Shown: positions 1 through 10,382 of the stretch, in pieces
Layout: every line of letters begins with the position of its first letter
How positions within the stretch are numbered: the first letter of the stretch is position 1
DNA from: Ananas comosus
Lineage: Eukaryota; Streptophyta; Magnoliopsida; Poales; Bromeliaceae
Assembly (NCBI RefSeq): GCF_001540865.1
Contig: NC_033621.1
Location: 17,302,930 to 17,366,929 of the forward strand
Length of the DNA stretch: 64,000 bases
Reading direction: 5' to 3'
The notes under the pieces: generated by a model
What the model saw: the letters and a program-made list of their open reading frames with translations, nothing else
What the model was told of the DNA's origin: nothing
Database searches by the model: none
Made by a program: the position numbers and the translations under genes

Positions 1-1011
1 GAATAGACTAGATTCATGAGGAACTAGTATGTGAACCAATGATATTGTGAGAATTGGAAACCATTGCATATGTGGCCGACTTGAGCATGGCATGCCTTGA
101 GATGGATAGGGATGTGGTATTCCAACGGTCCTCGAGTGGGGGGACTTGATCATACTCGCGTTGTCTGTTATAGCTTGTGGATGGTCACGCCTCCCAAGCA
201 GTGAGCTTCGGAGTTGTATCACTATTGCGAATAAAATGGGGGACCTCTCCCGTCAGACGTCACGGTCCCGTGACAGTGTGTGCGAGTGGTTCGACCTTCG
301 GGCGAATCGATTGGATTTGGCACAAGGCATGATCAAGACATTTCATATATAGTTTGCATACATGGTAGAACTTAAACTTATACTTGTTGACATGATTAGT
401 AAAGGCATAGCTACACATTTGAGCATGATATAGATATAGATAAGCAGAGTAGGCTTATTGTTATATCTATTATTCCTTTGACATGTTGACCTCTTTATTG
501 TTTCTATGTCTTTCTTGGACCTAGTGGGAAAATCGGTGGGGTCGGCGGCCGAACCTACTGGGAACTTTGTTTAGCTCTCACACCCTGTTTTGCAGAGCCT
601 AGTACGAGCGCATGTGTCGAGGATCGCGGCAAGGGCATCGCGCCCTAAATAGAGTGGACCACCAGCATTAGCTCACTACCATCGAGTACAAAAAGGAAAG
701 AATGAATGTAAAAACCCTTTTGGAAAGAGAATGTGATATATATGTTAGTTGTTAGTTTGTATGTTAAATGAGAGGTTTTGTAATAAGCTAAAAAATGTAA
801 GTTGTTAAATACACTATGTGGAAATGTTTTAGTAAGTAGCTTGCTTTCTCTTGTGTCTTGATATGCCTCTCGCAAATGTTGAATGCTAATATCTCTTGTT
901 TAGATATATATGCCTAGACTTTGTTACGCTTCGGACGGACAGGAGAAACTCTGTCCGTTCGGCGGGTCTATTTCGGATCCGAACTGTCTAAATTGGCAGT
1001 GACGGGTCGTG

Positions 1012-1014
<3 letters not shown>
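1..1014 (+). repeat. 3' part of a long Ty3-type LTR
   Basis: The segment runs into the window from the left and ends in GGTCGTGACA at 1014, the same kind of CA terminus as the LTRs ending at 32756 (GGGGCGTGACA) and 51979 (GGGCGTGACA). It shares ordered blocks with those LTRs: a CTTCGGAGTT block near 205, a CTAGTGGGAAAATCGGTGGG-type block near 522, CTACTGGGAACTTTG near 557, and CTCTGTCCGTTCGGCGGGTC near 950. No primer-binding site follows it, so it is a 3' LTR or a solo LTR rather than a 5' LTR. Short ORFs here do not resemble proteins. Confidence 0.75.

Positions 1015-1061
<47 letters not shown>
1014..1061. repeat. (TA)n microsatellite
   Basis: An uninterrupted AT dinucleotide run of about 24 units lies between the LTR terminus and the next inverted-repeat element. 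It is typical of polymorphic plant microsatellites. Confidence 0.95.
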
Positions 1062-1064
<3 letters not shown>

Positions 1065-1311
1065 TAGAGTTACTATGCTATCGAAAGCACAAAGTATTTG
1101 ATGCTTTCGATTTTTTGACCCTTGGATCAAGAATTGTACGGTTGAGATGATTGCAGTCCCCCCTAGGGTTGAGTAGTACCCCTAGAGTTGAGCAGTCCCC
1201 ACAGGGTAATAGTACTTATCCATAGGTCAGAAATAATTAAAGGGAATGATCTAAGGGACAAAAAGTCGAAAGCACCAGATCCTCTATACTTCTGATAACA
1301 TAGTAGCTCTA
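1062..1311. mobile_element. Small TIR element, dispersed family 1 (copy 1)
   Basis: The ends are imperfect inverted repeats: GTAGAGTTACTATGCTATC on the left and, read on the minus strand, GTAGAGCTACTATGTTATC on the right. Inner arms share GGTGCTTTCGA-like words. The interior carries a degenerate 'TACGGTT-GATGAT... GGTTGAGTGG' block also found at 6775-7020, 16290-16530 and 39084-39345. It has no coding capacity, so it is a MITE-like non-autonomous element of unassigned superfamily. Confidence 0.7.
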
Positions 1312-2590
1312 CTCTCTCTCTTTATACATATGCCAAAATCATGTAGAACTGCATACGAGTCCCTCAACTATTCAATTCTACACAACTTACCAGCCGGCAA
1401 CTATATCCCCAAAGCACTTTCTCTCGAAAATATGTGCAATAAAACCCTGAATTCCACAAATTCTCTAAAAAAGTCCCTTCGATCAAATTCCCTCTCTCAA
1501 CTTCAAGTGCCATGTAACATACAAATCCCCAAATTTCGTGGAATTTCATTCACGTTTCGCTTTCGGCTCTACCTTCACATGGAACCTTCCGCTTGCCAAA
1601 GCTGTGAGATTTTTCGTATAAAATGATAACCCCTTCTCAAAGTGCTCCAAATTTGCACTTTGCAAAAACTGCAATTTGGCCCTGCAATCTTTGAGTTTCC
1701 CGGAGAAAGGAAAAGGCTCGATCCATGGAGTCTGTCATCGGATCTCCAAGAATTCACCAACATGTGTATCTTGGCCAGCGGGATCTTTCTAAGGATTTTC
1801 ACGCAAAACGGAGCATCAGAAGATTCTTAAAAACAAAACGTCGAGTAATAAAAGGTTAATCTGGGATAAAAGATGATTTTCTCGAAAGGTGTCGAGGAGA
1901 GAGAAGAAGATGAAAGAGGCATATAGAAAGACCAGAAGAGCTTAGGTTTAAATGAAGTATCGAAGAGGAGATGAAGAGTTTGCCATAAAAAAAGCCCTTA
2001 ATAATGGTAGTAGCATTAATGTGAAAAGACAATTTAGTGCAAAAGCATGAAATCGATCAAAACCATAAAACAATCGCCATCCAAACATTCGTGCAAAAGA
2101 CTACTGGGGGTGTATTATTAGTGTATACAATTACCGCGCTAGCTAGTAATCAACTAAGCTTAAGTGGTCAATTAGAAGGTAACACATAGTACTTCAGAAG
2201 CCAGAAAAAGAGTAAGCCCAAACCCAACAAATTTTGGGCGGGATTGATTGGAAGCATAGGGACAGTGACTGCATAACCGAAGAGAAGTGGCTAGGACATG
2301 TTCCAAAAAATGTTAACTATTCGATAACTATGTAGGGCAACTGAATGCACAAATAGTCATATAAATAGCAGAAAGTTGCCTCCGATAGAGGTCCTTAGCC
2401 CTTAACACAGAAACTTGTAAATTGAGCCCTCATGCTCTTTCCTTATAAGTTTCAAAATTTACTTAAGTGATTAATAAAGCTTGTTTTGTTCGGCTCTTGT
2501 TTCAGCTAACTTTTATAGAGTTTTCACATACAGTTTATCTCAGTAGCGCGTGCATTTTGTTAGAACAGATTGTGATAAAGGTATGAAATA
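1312..2590. other. No recognisable gene
   Basis: AT-rich sequence with short ORFs on both strands (for example 1330-1626) that show no family resemblance and no convincing splice structure. I see no repeat termini here. Confidence 0.5.
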
Positions 2591-2599
2591 GAAAGATTA

Positions 2600-3300
2600 A
2601 AAAGGCTTCAAGGCGTGTAGCAATGCCACTTTCCTTAAGGCTTAATCCGTCCCCACCGTTCTAACAATTTGGTGTGCACCGGGTCAACAAACAACCTCCC
2701 AGGATACAATGAAGCGTAAACCTCAACTGCGTTTGCACACACGAAGTCGAGCCTTTGAGCACTCACTCGATGAAGTTGTCAAAAGAAATAGAATATAAAA
2801 CAAGAATGGAATTATTATGAATGAAGACTTCAACTCTTCAACTGTTTTCTGTCTGTCTCCTTCTGCAACCAATGCTATGGACTTATATAGGCCACGAACG
2901 GGTGCTTCATGAAGTAACTATTCACGAAAGGGTGTTTCGTGAAGTGACCTTTCGATTGTGACTTTTCATTTGATCATAACTACCAAATAGTTATATGAAT
3001 CAAGTTCAATGAATATAACCATTGATTCCAACGGGCATATGTACGAAGAGACACACTATAAAGATGTGTCTTTTCATATCATATTCTTTCACTAAAAGTC
3101 ACATCCTTTCACTCTAAGAGTCATACCCTTTGATTAGAGTTGCATCCACTCACTAAGGGTTGCATCCATTCACTAAGAGTTGCATCCATTCACTAAGGAT
3201 TGCATCCTTTCACGAAGAATCACATCCATTCACTAAAAACAATAAACAAAATATATTATTTTAAAATTTTCCTTACACATTTTGAATGAGAACTCGGTTG
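2600..3300 (-). repeat. LTR-like promoter region of an unidentified retroelement
   Basis: Read on the minus strand, a TATA box (CTATATAAGT, 2881-2890) follows a set of tandem 20-bp repeats (3136-3235) and precedes a transcript-like stretch running to about 2600. This layout, repeated upstream elements then TATA then leader, is usual for plant LTR U3/R regions. I could not find matching LTR termini, so family and limits are open. Confidence 0.4.
3136..3235. repeat. Five-copy 20-bp tandem repeat
   Basis: Five consecutive 20-bp units start at 3136, 3156, 3176, 3196 and 3216, with consensus AGAGTTGCATCCATTCACTA. More degenerate units extend left to about 3090. On the minus strand they lie upstream of the TATA box at 2881-2890, the position of enhancer repeats in an LTR. 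Confidence 0.85.
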
Positions 3301-3819
3301 AGTAGATCACTCCTTAACCTATTACCCGATTTAAAGAAACAGTTTATCGGCACTTCTTGAGCCAAACTATAAGGATAATGGAATTTTGGCTTAGTCAACG
3401 TTTGACTCGGTCAACTAATTCGAAGATTATTCAGCTCATGAAGCAGATAGTTAATAGCTTATTTTTAAAAAAAATATTGGAAGTAAAAAAAAATGTTTTC
3501 AAATTTTTTTTTATTTCCAAGAAAATACTTTGAGTAAAAGAATTGCCGACAATTCATTCATTATCTATTCCTACATACTTTGATACATAAAATTTTTATT
3601 TTAAACAATAAAAAATAAATGCAATACCATACAAGCTAGCCTAAGAGAGTTTGTTAATAGTTGATGCATGGATGGGAATCTCTGTCATAAGTAGGATAAA
3701 ATAGAAGGTTGCATGGTTCCTTGGTTGGGAGCGTCGAGCGCATGGAATAGTACAGAAGTACCGAGTAATTGGTAGGCATTAAGAGTTTATCAAGGTCGTA
3801 CGATCAAGTCAGTACTTAC

Positions 3820-4050
3820 CGATGATGTCGTCAGCCATGTCTCTGAATCGGAGTAGGCGGCGGCCGCGCTGGGCATGGTGCTCGAGGACCACGGAGAGCA
3901 GGTTATAGGAGTAAAAGGTGACCAGGGCGCCGATGACGAGACACGCGACACCCGCCCCCCAACCTAATGATGCGAATGCGAAGGGCAGGCTAAGTAGAGC
4001 AGGTGCCACGATCGACGTTGTTAGGTGGTACCCACAGTGCAACCACGAAC
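3820..4050 (-). CDS. Internal exon of a GABA/amino-acid transporter (AAAP family)
   Basis: The exon encodes about 77 residues beginning S-W-L-H-C-G-Y-H-L-T-T-S-I-V. It matches the first two membrane segments of plant GABA transporter 1-like proteins, H+-driven amino-acid importers of the AAAP family that usually sit in the plasma membrane. The conserved 'APALLSLPFAF..LGW' loop and a second hydrophobic segment with 'TFYSYNLLSVVLEHH' are visible. Both splice sites look functional: the acceptor TTGCAG ends at 4051 and the donor GTAAGT is at 3819-3814. The first exon (upstream, above 4050) and all downstream exons (below 3800) were not found. Either the gene continues left of the window across a long intron, or this is a captured fragment. 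The exon has no internal stop. Confidence 0.65.
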
Positions 4051-5386
4051 CTGCAACACATGTTTTTATCTACTATTATTGCATATAAGATTTTAAAACA
4101 ACGCACATTCTTTCTAATAACTTATATTTATCTTATTTATATATAACAAAAAAAATTAAATATTTCAAAACACTGATAGATAGGTCATTTATTACTTCTT
4201 TAATTTGTCCGCGCTATCCAGATTTCATTTGTTCCTTTTTATAAATATAAATTGTTGGATTTTGTCTGTTAATAATTTTTTCAAGATTGCTGCGTATTTG
4301 ACCCAGGAAGGTATCATGCATCTTTCATTTGTTGCTTTGAAGGAAAAATTAATTAGTTACCAAAAAAAAAAACTTCAATGCTAGGGAATCTCATCGACCT
4401 TTTCCAATTGTGTAAGATATAATACGAAATTATACAAAAGAATCCCGCGGATTCACGAGGTCTTTTCTGTAATCACAATGAGTTACTCACACTGATTAGA
4501 CTTGGGTGTAATATATCCTTGGGTGAAACTTATCTCATATAAATAGGTGAGCAGAACTGACCAGGTCCGACCCGCCCAAACCTAAATAGCTGAACCAACC
4601 GTCACTAACACAAAAAATTAATGACGCACGTGACCACACAAAAATCAACCTATAACCCCTCGAACAGAGCGCAAAACCCAAAATATTCGAAACTCAAGTA
4701 ACTAGAAAGTCGAACAACATGAAACTTGGATTATATAAAATGTAGATTACCCAAAACTCAGAAGGTCGAAAACTCAAACGACCAAAGACCCGAATTACAC
4801 AAAACCTAAGCGTAACCCAAGTGCAATTCAAAATTACACAAAACCTAAGCATAATCCAAACCTCTTCAGTGCTAGACAGTTCAATCAATGATTTATCAGA
4901 TAGATTATCAAACTCAATAGAATTTAAATCTAATGACAGATGTACAAAACGAAAGATTCAAATGATTTAATTAGGTTTTCAATTAATTAAAAGAGATGTT
5001 ACTAAATGTGGGTCTAGCAGTGAATAAAATATGTTATCTTTGATATTTGGCGGTTCATTAAATCAACTGACCAAATCAGGTTTTCAAATACAGAGCAGCA
5101 GCTCTGTACTACTAGCGCTGCTAGAAGTACGAGATCAGATCTATTCCATGGTATTACGAGGGAAAAAAGAAGAGGATCAAAGGAATATGACTATTTTTGA
5201 AAGATTTGCAAAAACAATTATCCGTATGATGCAAATAAAAGACAAGAGAAAAGTATGTTTGAAGGTATGTTGTTGATGAAAAATTCAAAATACTATAATT
5301 CTTATTATTATTAAATTTAATTAATGTATTTTATTTATTATTGTTTTAATTATGTGATTAATTAGTTTAAGTAAGTTTTCAGTGCG
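4051..5386. other. AT-rich flank, no gene identified
   Basis: This is where the first exon of the transporter would be expected on the minus strand, but I find no coding stretch ending in a matching donor. A short near-duplication of ACACAAAACCTAAGC lies around 4797-4860. The ORF at 5031-5276 has no recognisable domain. Confidence 0.45.
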
Positions 5387-5932
5387 GATGTTATTAGGGG
5401 TGGAAACGAGCCGAGCTCGAGCGAGCTTATGTCAGCTCAAATTCGGCTTGAAATTAATTTCGAGCCTAAATCTAGGCTCAAGCTCGGCTTGAAATTAATT
5501 CGAGCCGAGCTCGAGCGAGCCTAATTTCGAGTCGAGCCGAGCTCGAGCTCTAAACGAGCTGATTGAAATTGTCAACATTATATAATCAATAGTTTAATTT
5601 TTATAAAACATTACCTATAATTTGATGCAACATGTTCAATAGTTCAAAATACAAAATAATTGTAAGAAATGTGAGCTAGGGTGACTGCCGTGATCAGGTG
5701 AGGGTACAGAGAGAGAGAGAGAGAGGGAAAAAAATTGGGATTTGGGAATTTGAATGTTATTATGTTTTTAGGGTTATGTGCAATAGTAAAAGTCTGAAAG
5801 AGAGAGTGTGTAGTAAATGTAGAGTTGGGCTCAATTGCACGGTTGTACTTGGTGGTTTATTTTATGGGCCAACAATAATGGCGCCAAATTAAATAAAGCC
5901 TATAATAATTAAATATATTATATATATATATA

Positions 5933-6468
5933 GAGTTGAGCTGGAATATCTATCGTGTAGCAACGGCTCCGTTGCCACCCAATTTGTTTCGATGATGGAG
6001 CCTCCAAATCGACGATTGGTACGTTGAAAATGATCTATACCACTTGAAGTATCTAGAATCAAAATTTCATGTTTTCCGATATTGTTCTCTCGTTCATCAA
6101 GTGGCGTAAAAATGAACGCTGAAAATGATATCCTCTAAAAGTGATGATAGAATTTTGTAATCAGATCGAGAGTGTAGATCTTGTTCTAAATATTTAAAGA
6201 ATTTTCTAACCAAAATTCAAATTGATTGGTATATTTTACACAGTTAACGAGTAAAACACATCAGACTCGAGCGATTAAAATTACAAATTTTGAAACCTTG
6301 CGTCATTAGTGTCAAGGATATCGAAAAGTATCTTGAAATTTATTTCTAGAGTATTCAGTGATTATGATCATGTTCAACAGTGCCGATCGTCGATTTGAGG
6401 GCTCCATCATCGAAAACAAATGGGTGGCAAGGAGCCCGTTTGCTACTTATAGCATCCAGCTCAACTTC
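5933..6468. mobile_element. Foldback element, family 2, nested in the hAT element
   Basis: Long imperfect inverted arms of over 100 bp: the left arm reads GTTGAGCTGG then GTAGCAACGGCTCCGTTGCC and continues through a CAAATCGACGATTGG word; the right arm carries the complement of each block in mirror order. The interior is AT-rich and non-coding. The family recurs at 7415-7950, 7955-8490, 38030-38570, 41938-42400 and 44018-44480. Confidence 0.75.
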
Positions 6469-6774
6469 TCTCTCTCTGCTCAACAAGCCGTCTCTCTCGT
6501 CGTCCTCGTCTCTCTCAGAGAAGGCTTGAGGGTAATCGAGTACTAGATTAGAGAGTGTTCCTCCTCGCGGAGCCGAAGCGTGATATATATTAGCTGCTGA
6601 GTCTCTCGTTCTTCGCTCGGACCCGTGGATCGTTAAGGATGGTCGTTGTGCCACGCAAGCTTCGGCGGGGATTTGGTAATGTATCAGTCATGAACTCATG
6701 CTCGTAGACTCTGCGCTCTCGCTACAGGTGCACATTCGGGCTCTCTCTAATTATATATATATATTATATATATA

Positions 6775-7020
6775 TCAGTATATAGAACTAGGCTATATGC
6801 TAATATATAGCACATGGCATTGGTGCTACCAAGATTTTGGCCATTGATTAAGAGAATGTCTGGTTAGGATGATGTGGGCCCCCCTAAGGTTGAGTGGTGG
6901 TTGTTGAATAAATGATCTAAACGGTGAAATGACCAAAGGGTAGGATCTAACGGCTGAACTTGGTAGCACAAGTGCTTCTGCCTATTAATTAGCATTAAGT
7001 AGCGGACTCTATAGTATATA
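6775..7020. mobile_element. Small TIR element, family 1 (copy 2), nested in the hAT element
   Basis: Arms pair through TAGAACTAGGCTATATGCTAAT and GTGCTACCAAG on the left and their complements on the right. The interior holds GGTTAGGATGATGTGGGCCC and GGTTGAGTGGTGG, shared with the copies at 16290 and 39084. Confidence 0.65.
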
Positions 7021-7414
7021 TAATAACATATATAAATCTATATATATATTTATAACTTCCGACTTTCGAAGCTTTTCGAGCCTAATTCGAACGAGCCAGG
7101 TAATACTCAAGGCCGGCTTAGAAATGAATTTCGACCTATTTATTTTGTCAATGCTCGGCTCATTTAATTTCGAGCGAGCATCGAACGAGTCGAATATCGA
7201 GCCGAACACGAGTCGAACGCGAGCGGCTTCGCTCGTTTGCCAGGCCTAGATGTTATGGCTGTGCGCTGCCGTGCGCACGAGTTAGATTCGCTCGTGCGCA
7301 GCCACTCGCGTATGCTTGTGCTGCTTTAAGCCGACCCATTCCCTGTAGTAACAATTGGAAGCAACGTAGTAAGTTAATATATATTATATATAATATATAT
7401 ATAATATATTATAT

Positions 7415-7950
7415 GAGCCGAGAGCTACATATGCTTATCGGAAGCATGGAGCTTCACGTGGCTCCAGTCGTTTTCCGATGTTGCGAACTTCGGAATCGTC
7501 GATCGGCTCGTAAGACTTGATTATGAGTATTTGAAGTACGCTAGAAAATAAATTTATGTGATTTTACGATTATCATTTGCCCTATGAATCGAAGGGAGCT
7601 CAAATAAACAGCTGAAAATAAATCTGTTACAAAATGTAATAATATGACATTAAAATTTTATCAAAGATATTGATCTTGTTTTAATAGTATAAGAATTTTC
7701 TTATCAAAATTCCACGTGGATTGGATTTTCTACAACCTGTTAACTTGCAACGGCTCACTGACGGCCATGAAATTTAGTGATTTTGAGCCATTCGATTACT
7801 AGCAATGATATCGTTAAATAAGATTATTATTTTCTAGTACTCCAACATAACTCCTAGATAAGTTTAAGATATGGCGATTCCGACAAGTCGCAACAATCGA
7901 AAACGCTGGACAGCACGAAGACTCCTGCTTCCGTGCGTATCACTTATAAA
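7415..7950. mobile_element. Foldback element, family 2
   Basis: The left arm has TGCTTATCGGAAGCATGGAG, TCGTTTTCCGATGTTGCGAA and TCGTCGATCGGCTC. The right arm holds diverged complements, including TGTTGCGACTTGTCGG read on the minus strand. Exact ends and TSD are not clear because the arms are strongly diverged. Confidence 0.6.
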
Positions 7951-7954
7951 TATA

Positions 7955-8490
7955 GATATAGGGCTACTTATAATCTATAGTACCAGAGCTTCGTATTATA
8001 TGTGTTTGTTTTCGATCTTAGGGCAGTTCAAATCAACGATCCAACAACCGTCTAAATAGATCTATTGGTATAGATATTCTTAGGATAAAATTTTAGTTTT
8101 TTTCGATATCGTTTACTTAGTAAATAAATTAGATCAAAATGGACGGTAGAAATTGGAATAATCTTTAAAATTTGAGACATAGGACTTTTAAATTCAAGAT
8201 CAAGAATGTTAACCTTAATCGTATATAGTTTAAAAAATTTTCTATCAAAATTTGAAGAAATTAGATTCTTCATACACCGTTAACCTCCAAACTCGTCATA
8301 ATAGCATTGAAAATTGACAATTTAAAAATAGTTGATCATAATAAACTATGTGAAAAAATAAAATTTTATTTCTAGAAACTTTAATACCCTATATCAGTTT
8401 TTAACGGTGTGGATCATTGATTTGAACGCCCTAAGATCGAAAACAACACTATAGTACGGAGCTCGTACTATAGTTAGTATAGTAGCCTAG
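7955..8490. mobile_element. Foldback element, family 2
   Basis: The left arm (GGGCTACTTATAATCTATAG, then TGTTTTCGATCTTAGGGCAG, then TCAAATCAACGATCC) is mirrored by the right arm, which on the minus strand reads GGCTACTATACTAACTATAG, TGTTTTCGATCTTAGGGCG and TCAAATCAATGATCC. The interior is AT-rich and non-coding. It abuts the preceding foldback element. Confidence 0.7.
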
Positions 8491-8493
8491 CCT

Positions 8494-8524
<31 letters not shown>

Positions 8525-8540
8525 TCTCTCTATCTTCTCT

Positions 8541-8577
<37 letters not shown>
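8491..8577. repeat. (CT)n(AT)n compound microsatellite
   Basis: A CT-rich run is followed by an AT run. The same compound microsatellite precedes the second copy of the ~5.1 kb duplication at 17998-18081, so it marks the left edge of both copies. Confidence 0.9.
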
Positions 8578-8816
8578 GTACTTATTGAGCTCTCCGTTTC
8601 ATGTGATTGTACACATGATAGGAGCTTTAAATTAAAAGGATATTTTTGAGAGTATTTTTTAACTATTTTCATCTGCTTCGCTTGATCTTTTTCTCGTCAT
8701 GATCAGGTGTTGAAAGAGTCTCCTTGTATCTCTTCCACATTCGTGCAGTAAGAGGAAGTGTCTAATCGTCATTGGCAGTGTTCTTGTTAATCCACACAAT
8801 GGATGAGAATACGACC

Positions 8817-9411
8817 TTAGATTTGTGAAATAAATCGCACTAAAAATCTGATTGAGATTAATTGTCTAACTAATTTATGATAAAATAAATAAATCAACTT
8901 GCAAGTGAAATTCAAAACTCTGATTATCTCTATAAGAAAAAGATTTAAAAGATTTTCTAGCTGCTTAGCTGGCATACAAATCTTACATTTGGGATTTGAG
9001 ATCAATTTGATCTTGGTTTAAGGTTAAGATGATAAATTCTTGAATAGATCTAAGGTTCACATATCCTAATCTACCATGCCATACATCATAAGACTCAGTA
9101 TTACAAACAATAGTACTTAATTGGAGTAAAGAAGAATTTTTATTTATCGGCAAAAAGAAAATATATTCATTTAAACAATCTCTCAGATACAAAACATTTT
9201 CCATAAATATTCCCTGACAGATTACTATTTTCCCTTAGAGAATGTAAAACCTAATTATTCTAATAAAAATCTACTGATCATGTTCCGTTGGATCTCGGAG
9301 GCATACTGGAACATCGTAAAGAATCAGTCTTTTTAGAAGTTAACTTTAGCTTGACTGTTCTAATCCCAACAAATTGACGTTTTTCCATCTCCAACAATCA
9401 CACATTCTCTA
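8817..9411 (-). pseudogene. Copia protease-to-integrase remnant (copy 1)
   Basis: Minus-strand frames include Y-D-V-W-H-G-R-L-G-Y-V-N-L-R-S-I-Q, the GAG-pre-integrase zinc-binding region of Ty1/copia polyproteins, with a K-C-K-I-C-M pair further on. The frame is interrupted by several single-base indels. It corresponds to 18389-18935 in copy 2. Confidence 0.7.
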
Positions 9412-9417
9412 TGTTGT

Positions 9418-9660
9418 AAAGAACACTGGTAATGCTGTGAATCAGGGAGATATGCCAAATATATGATTCTCTAATTACCTAACAACAGGACTAACCTGAT
9501 ATGACCTATCCATATTGAGATTGAGTAAATATACTAGTAATCCAAGTATGACTCATCGGATTGCTCTAGAGAGAGCATTTTGTTACCTTAAAGATACCCT
9601 CTCATATTCTCTTCAAATTGTTTGGCTATCGTTCTTAATAATGAGATACCAACAATGCTA
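9418..9660 (+). pseudogene. Copia RT/RNase H remnant (copy 1)
   Basis: Plus-strand remnant matching 18936-19195, where the frame is open (the 'YLTNRTKPDMTYAILRLSKY' region preceding copia RNase H). Here the frame is destroyed by single-base deletions. It lies head to head with the minus-strand copia piece, so the parent element was rearranged before duplication. Confidence 0.65.
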
Positions 9661-10382
9661 ATTGAATTTGATTTTCTGGATATCTGTTGGCACCACAAAA
9701 AATGATTTCATGTGGAAGAACAAGGTTGAGCCACATGGGCATAACAAAAGACTACTATGTAAAGCCACACGTGGTACACATGTGCTTAAAAGGAAGCACG
9801 CCTGGAAGGAAAGTAGTTTTAGGCATGCCGAAGACGTGGGGAGAACGGCCAAAGCATATGTAGTACATCGATTTTAAATATAAAAGCAAGTGTAAATAAA
9901 AATAGGTGTGAGATACCTATTTTTATTGGACTTGAGAAGTAAAGCAATTTAGAAATGATTCATGGTGAAGTTTGGAATGAAAACAGGAGAGTTAGAATTT
10001 CTGTAAGATCAGTCCTTATTTTTTTAGCAGAAAATTCACAGTGTCGAGAAAATTATGAAAATTGTAATATATGTCAGAATTATTCTTTTTTGATGGCAGA
10101 TTTAAAGTTTCATGTCAATCCAACACCCGAGCAGTGAAAAGGAGTTCTATACTGCATATCTATTAAAGATTTTAGTCGGTAGAGCTTTCGGTGACCTAAT
10201 GGTTCAAAATTGAAAAATTAATATCGCTTTCTTCTAATTTGATTTTAATCGAGCCTGACTAGTCAAATTTGAAAGCAAACGGACATTCAGAAGGGTTCCG
10301 GCGAAAAGTATCATATGAACTGGATTAAACTGAAATTTCAATGGTGTAGGGGCTCTTGAGAATTTTGCAACTTAATCTTCCT
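9661..10382. other. Copy 1 spacer without genes
   Basis: Continues the duplicated segment. Small ORFs differ between the two copies and are broken by indels, so none is supported as a gene. Confidence 0.5.

Larger units (their letters stand above)
5395..7248. mobile_element. Non-autonomous hAT-type element with perfect 8-bp TSD
   Basis: The element starts TAGGGGTGGAAACGAGC and ends, read on the minus strand, TAGGCCTGGCAAACGAGC. It is flanked by the identical 8-bp duplication GATGTTAT at 5387-5394 and 7249-7256. Both subterminal regions are packed with GAGCCGAGCTCGAGC-like repeats (5409-5560 and 7075-7230), a usual feature of plant hAT ends where transposase binds. An 8-bp TSD and TA(G)GG termini fit hAT. 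No transposase is encoded. Two other elements (5933-6468 and 6775-7020) are nested inside. Confidence 0.85.

Noticed and set aside
3136..3235. Regular short repeats as a CRISPR array
   Set aside because: Units are directly adjacent without unique spacers, and the DNA is plant nuclear.
5405..5570. GAGCCGAGCTCGAGC-rich stretch as a regulatory island
   Set aside because: Better explained as hAT subterminal repeats, because the element ends and TSD are exact.
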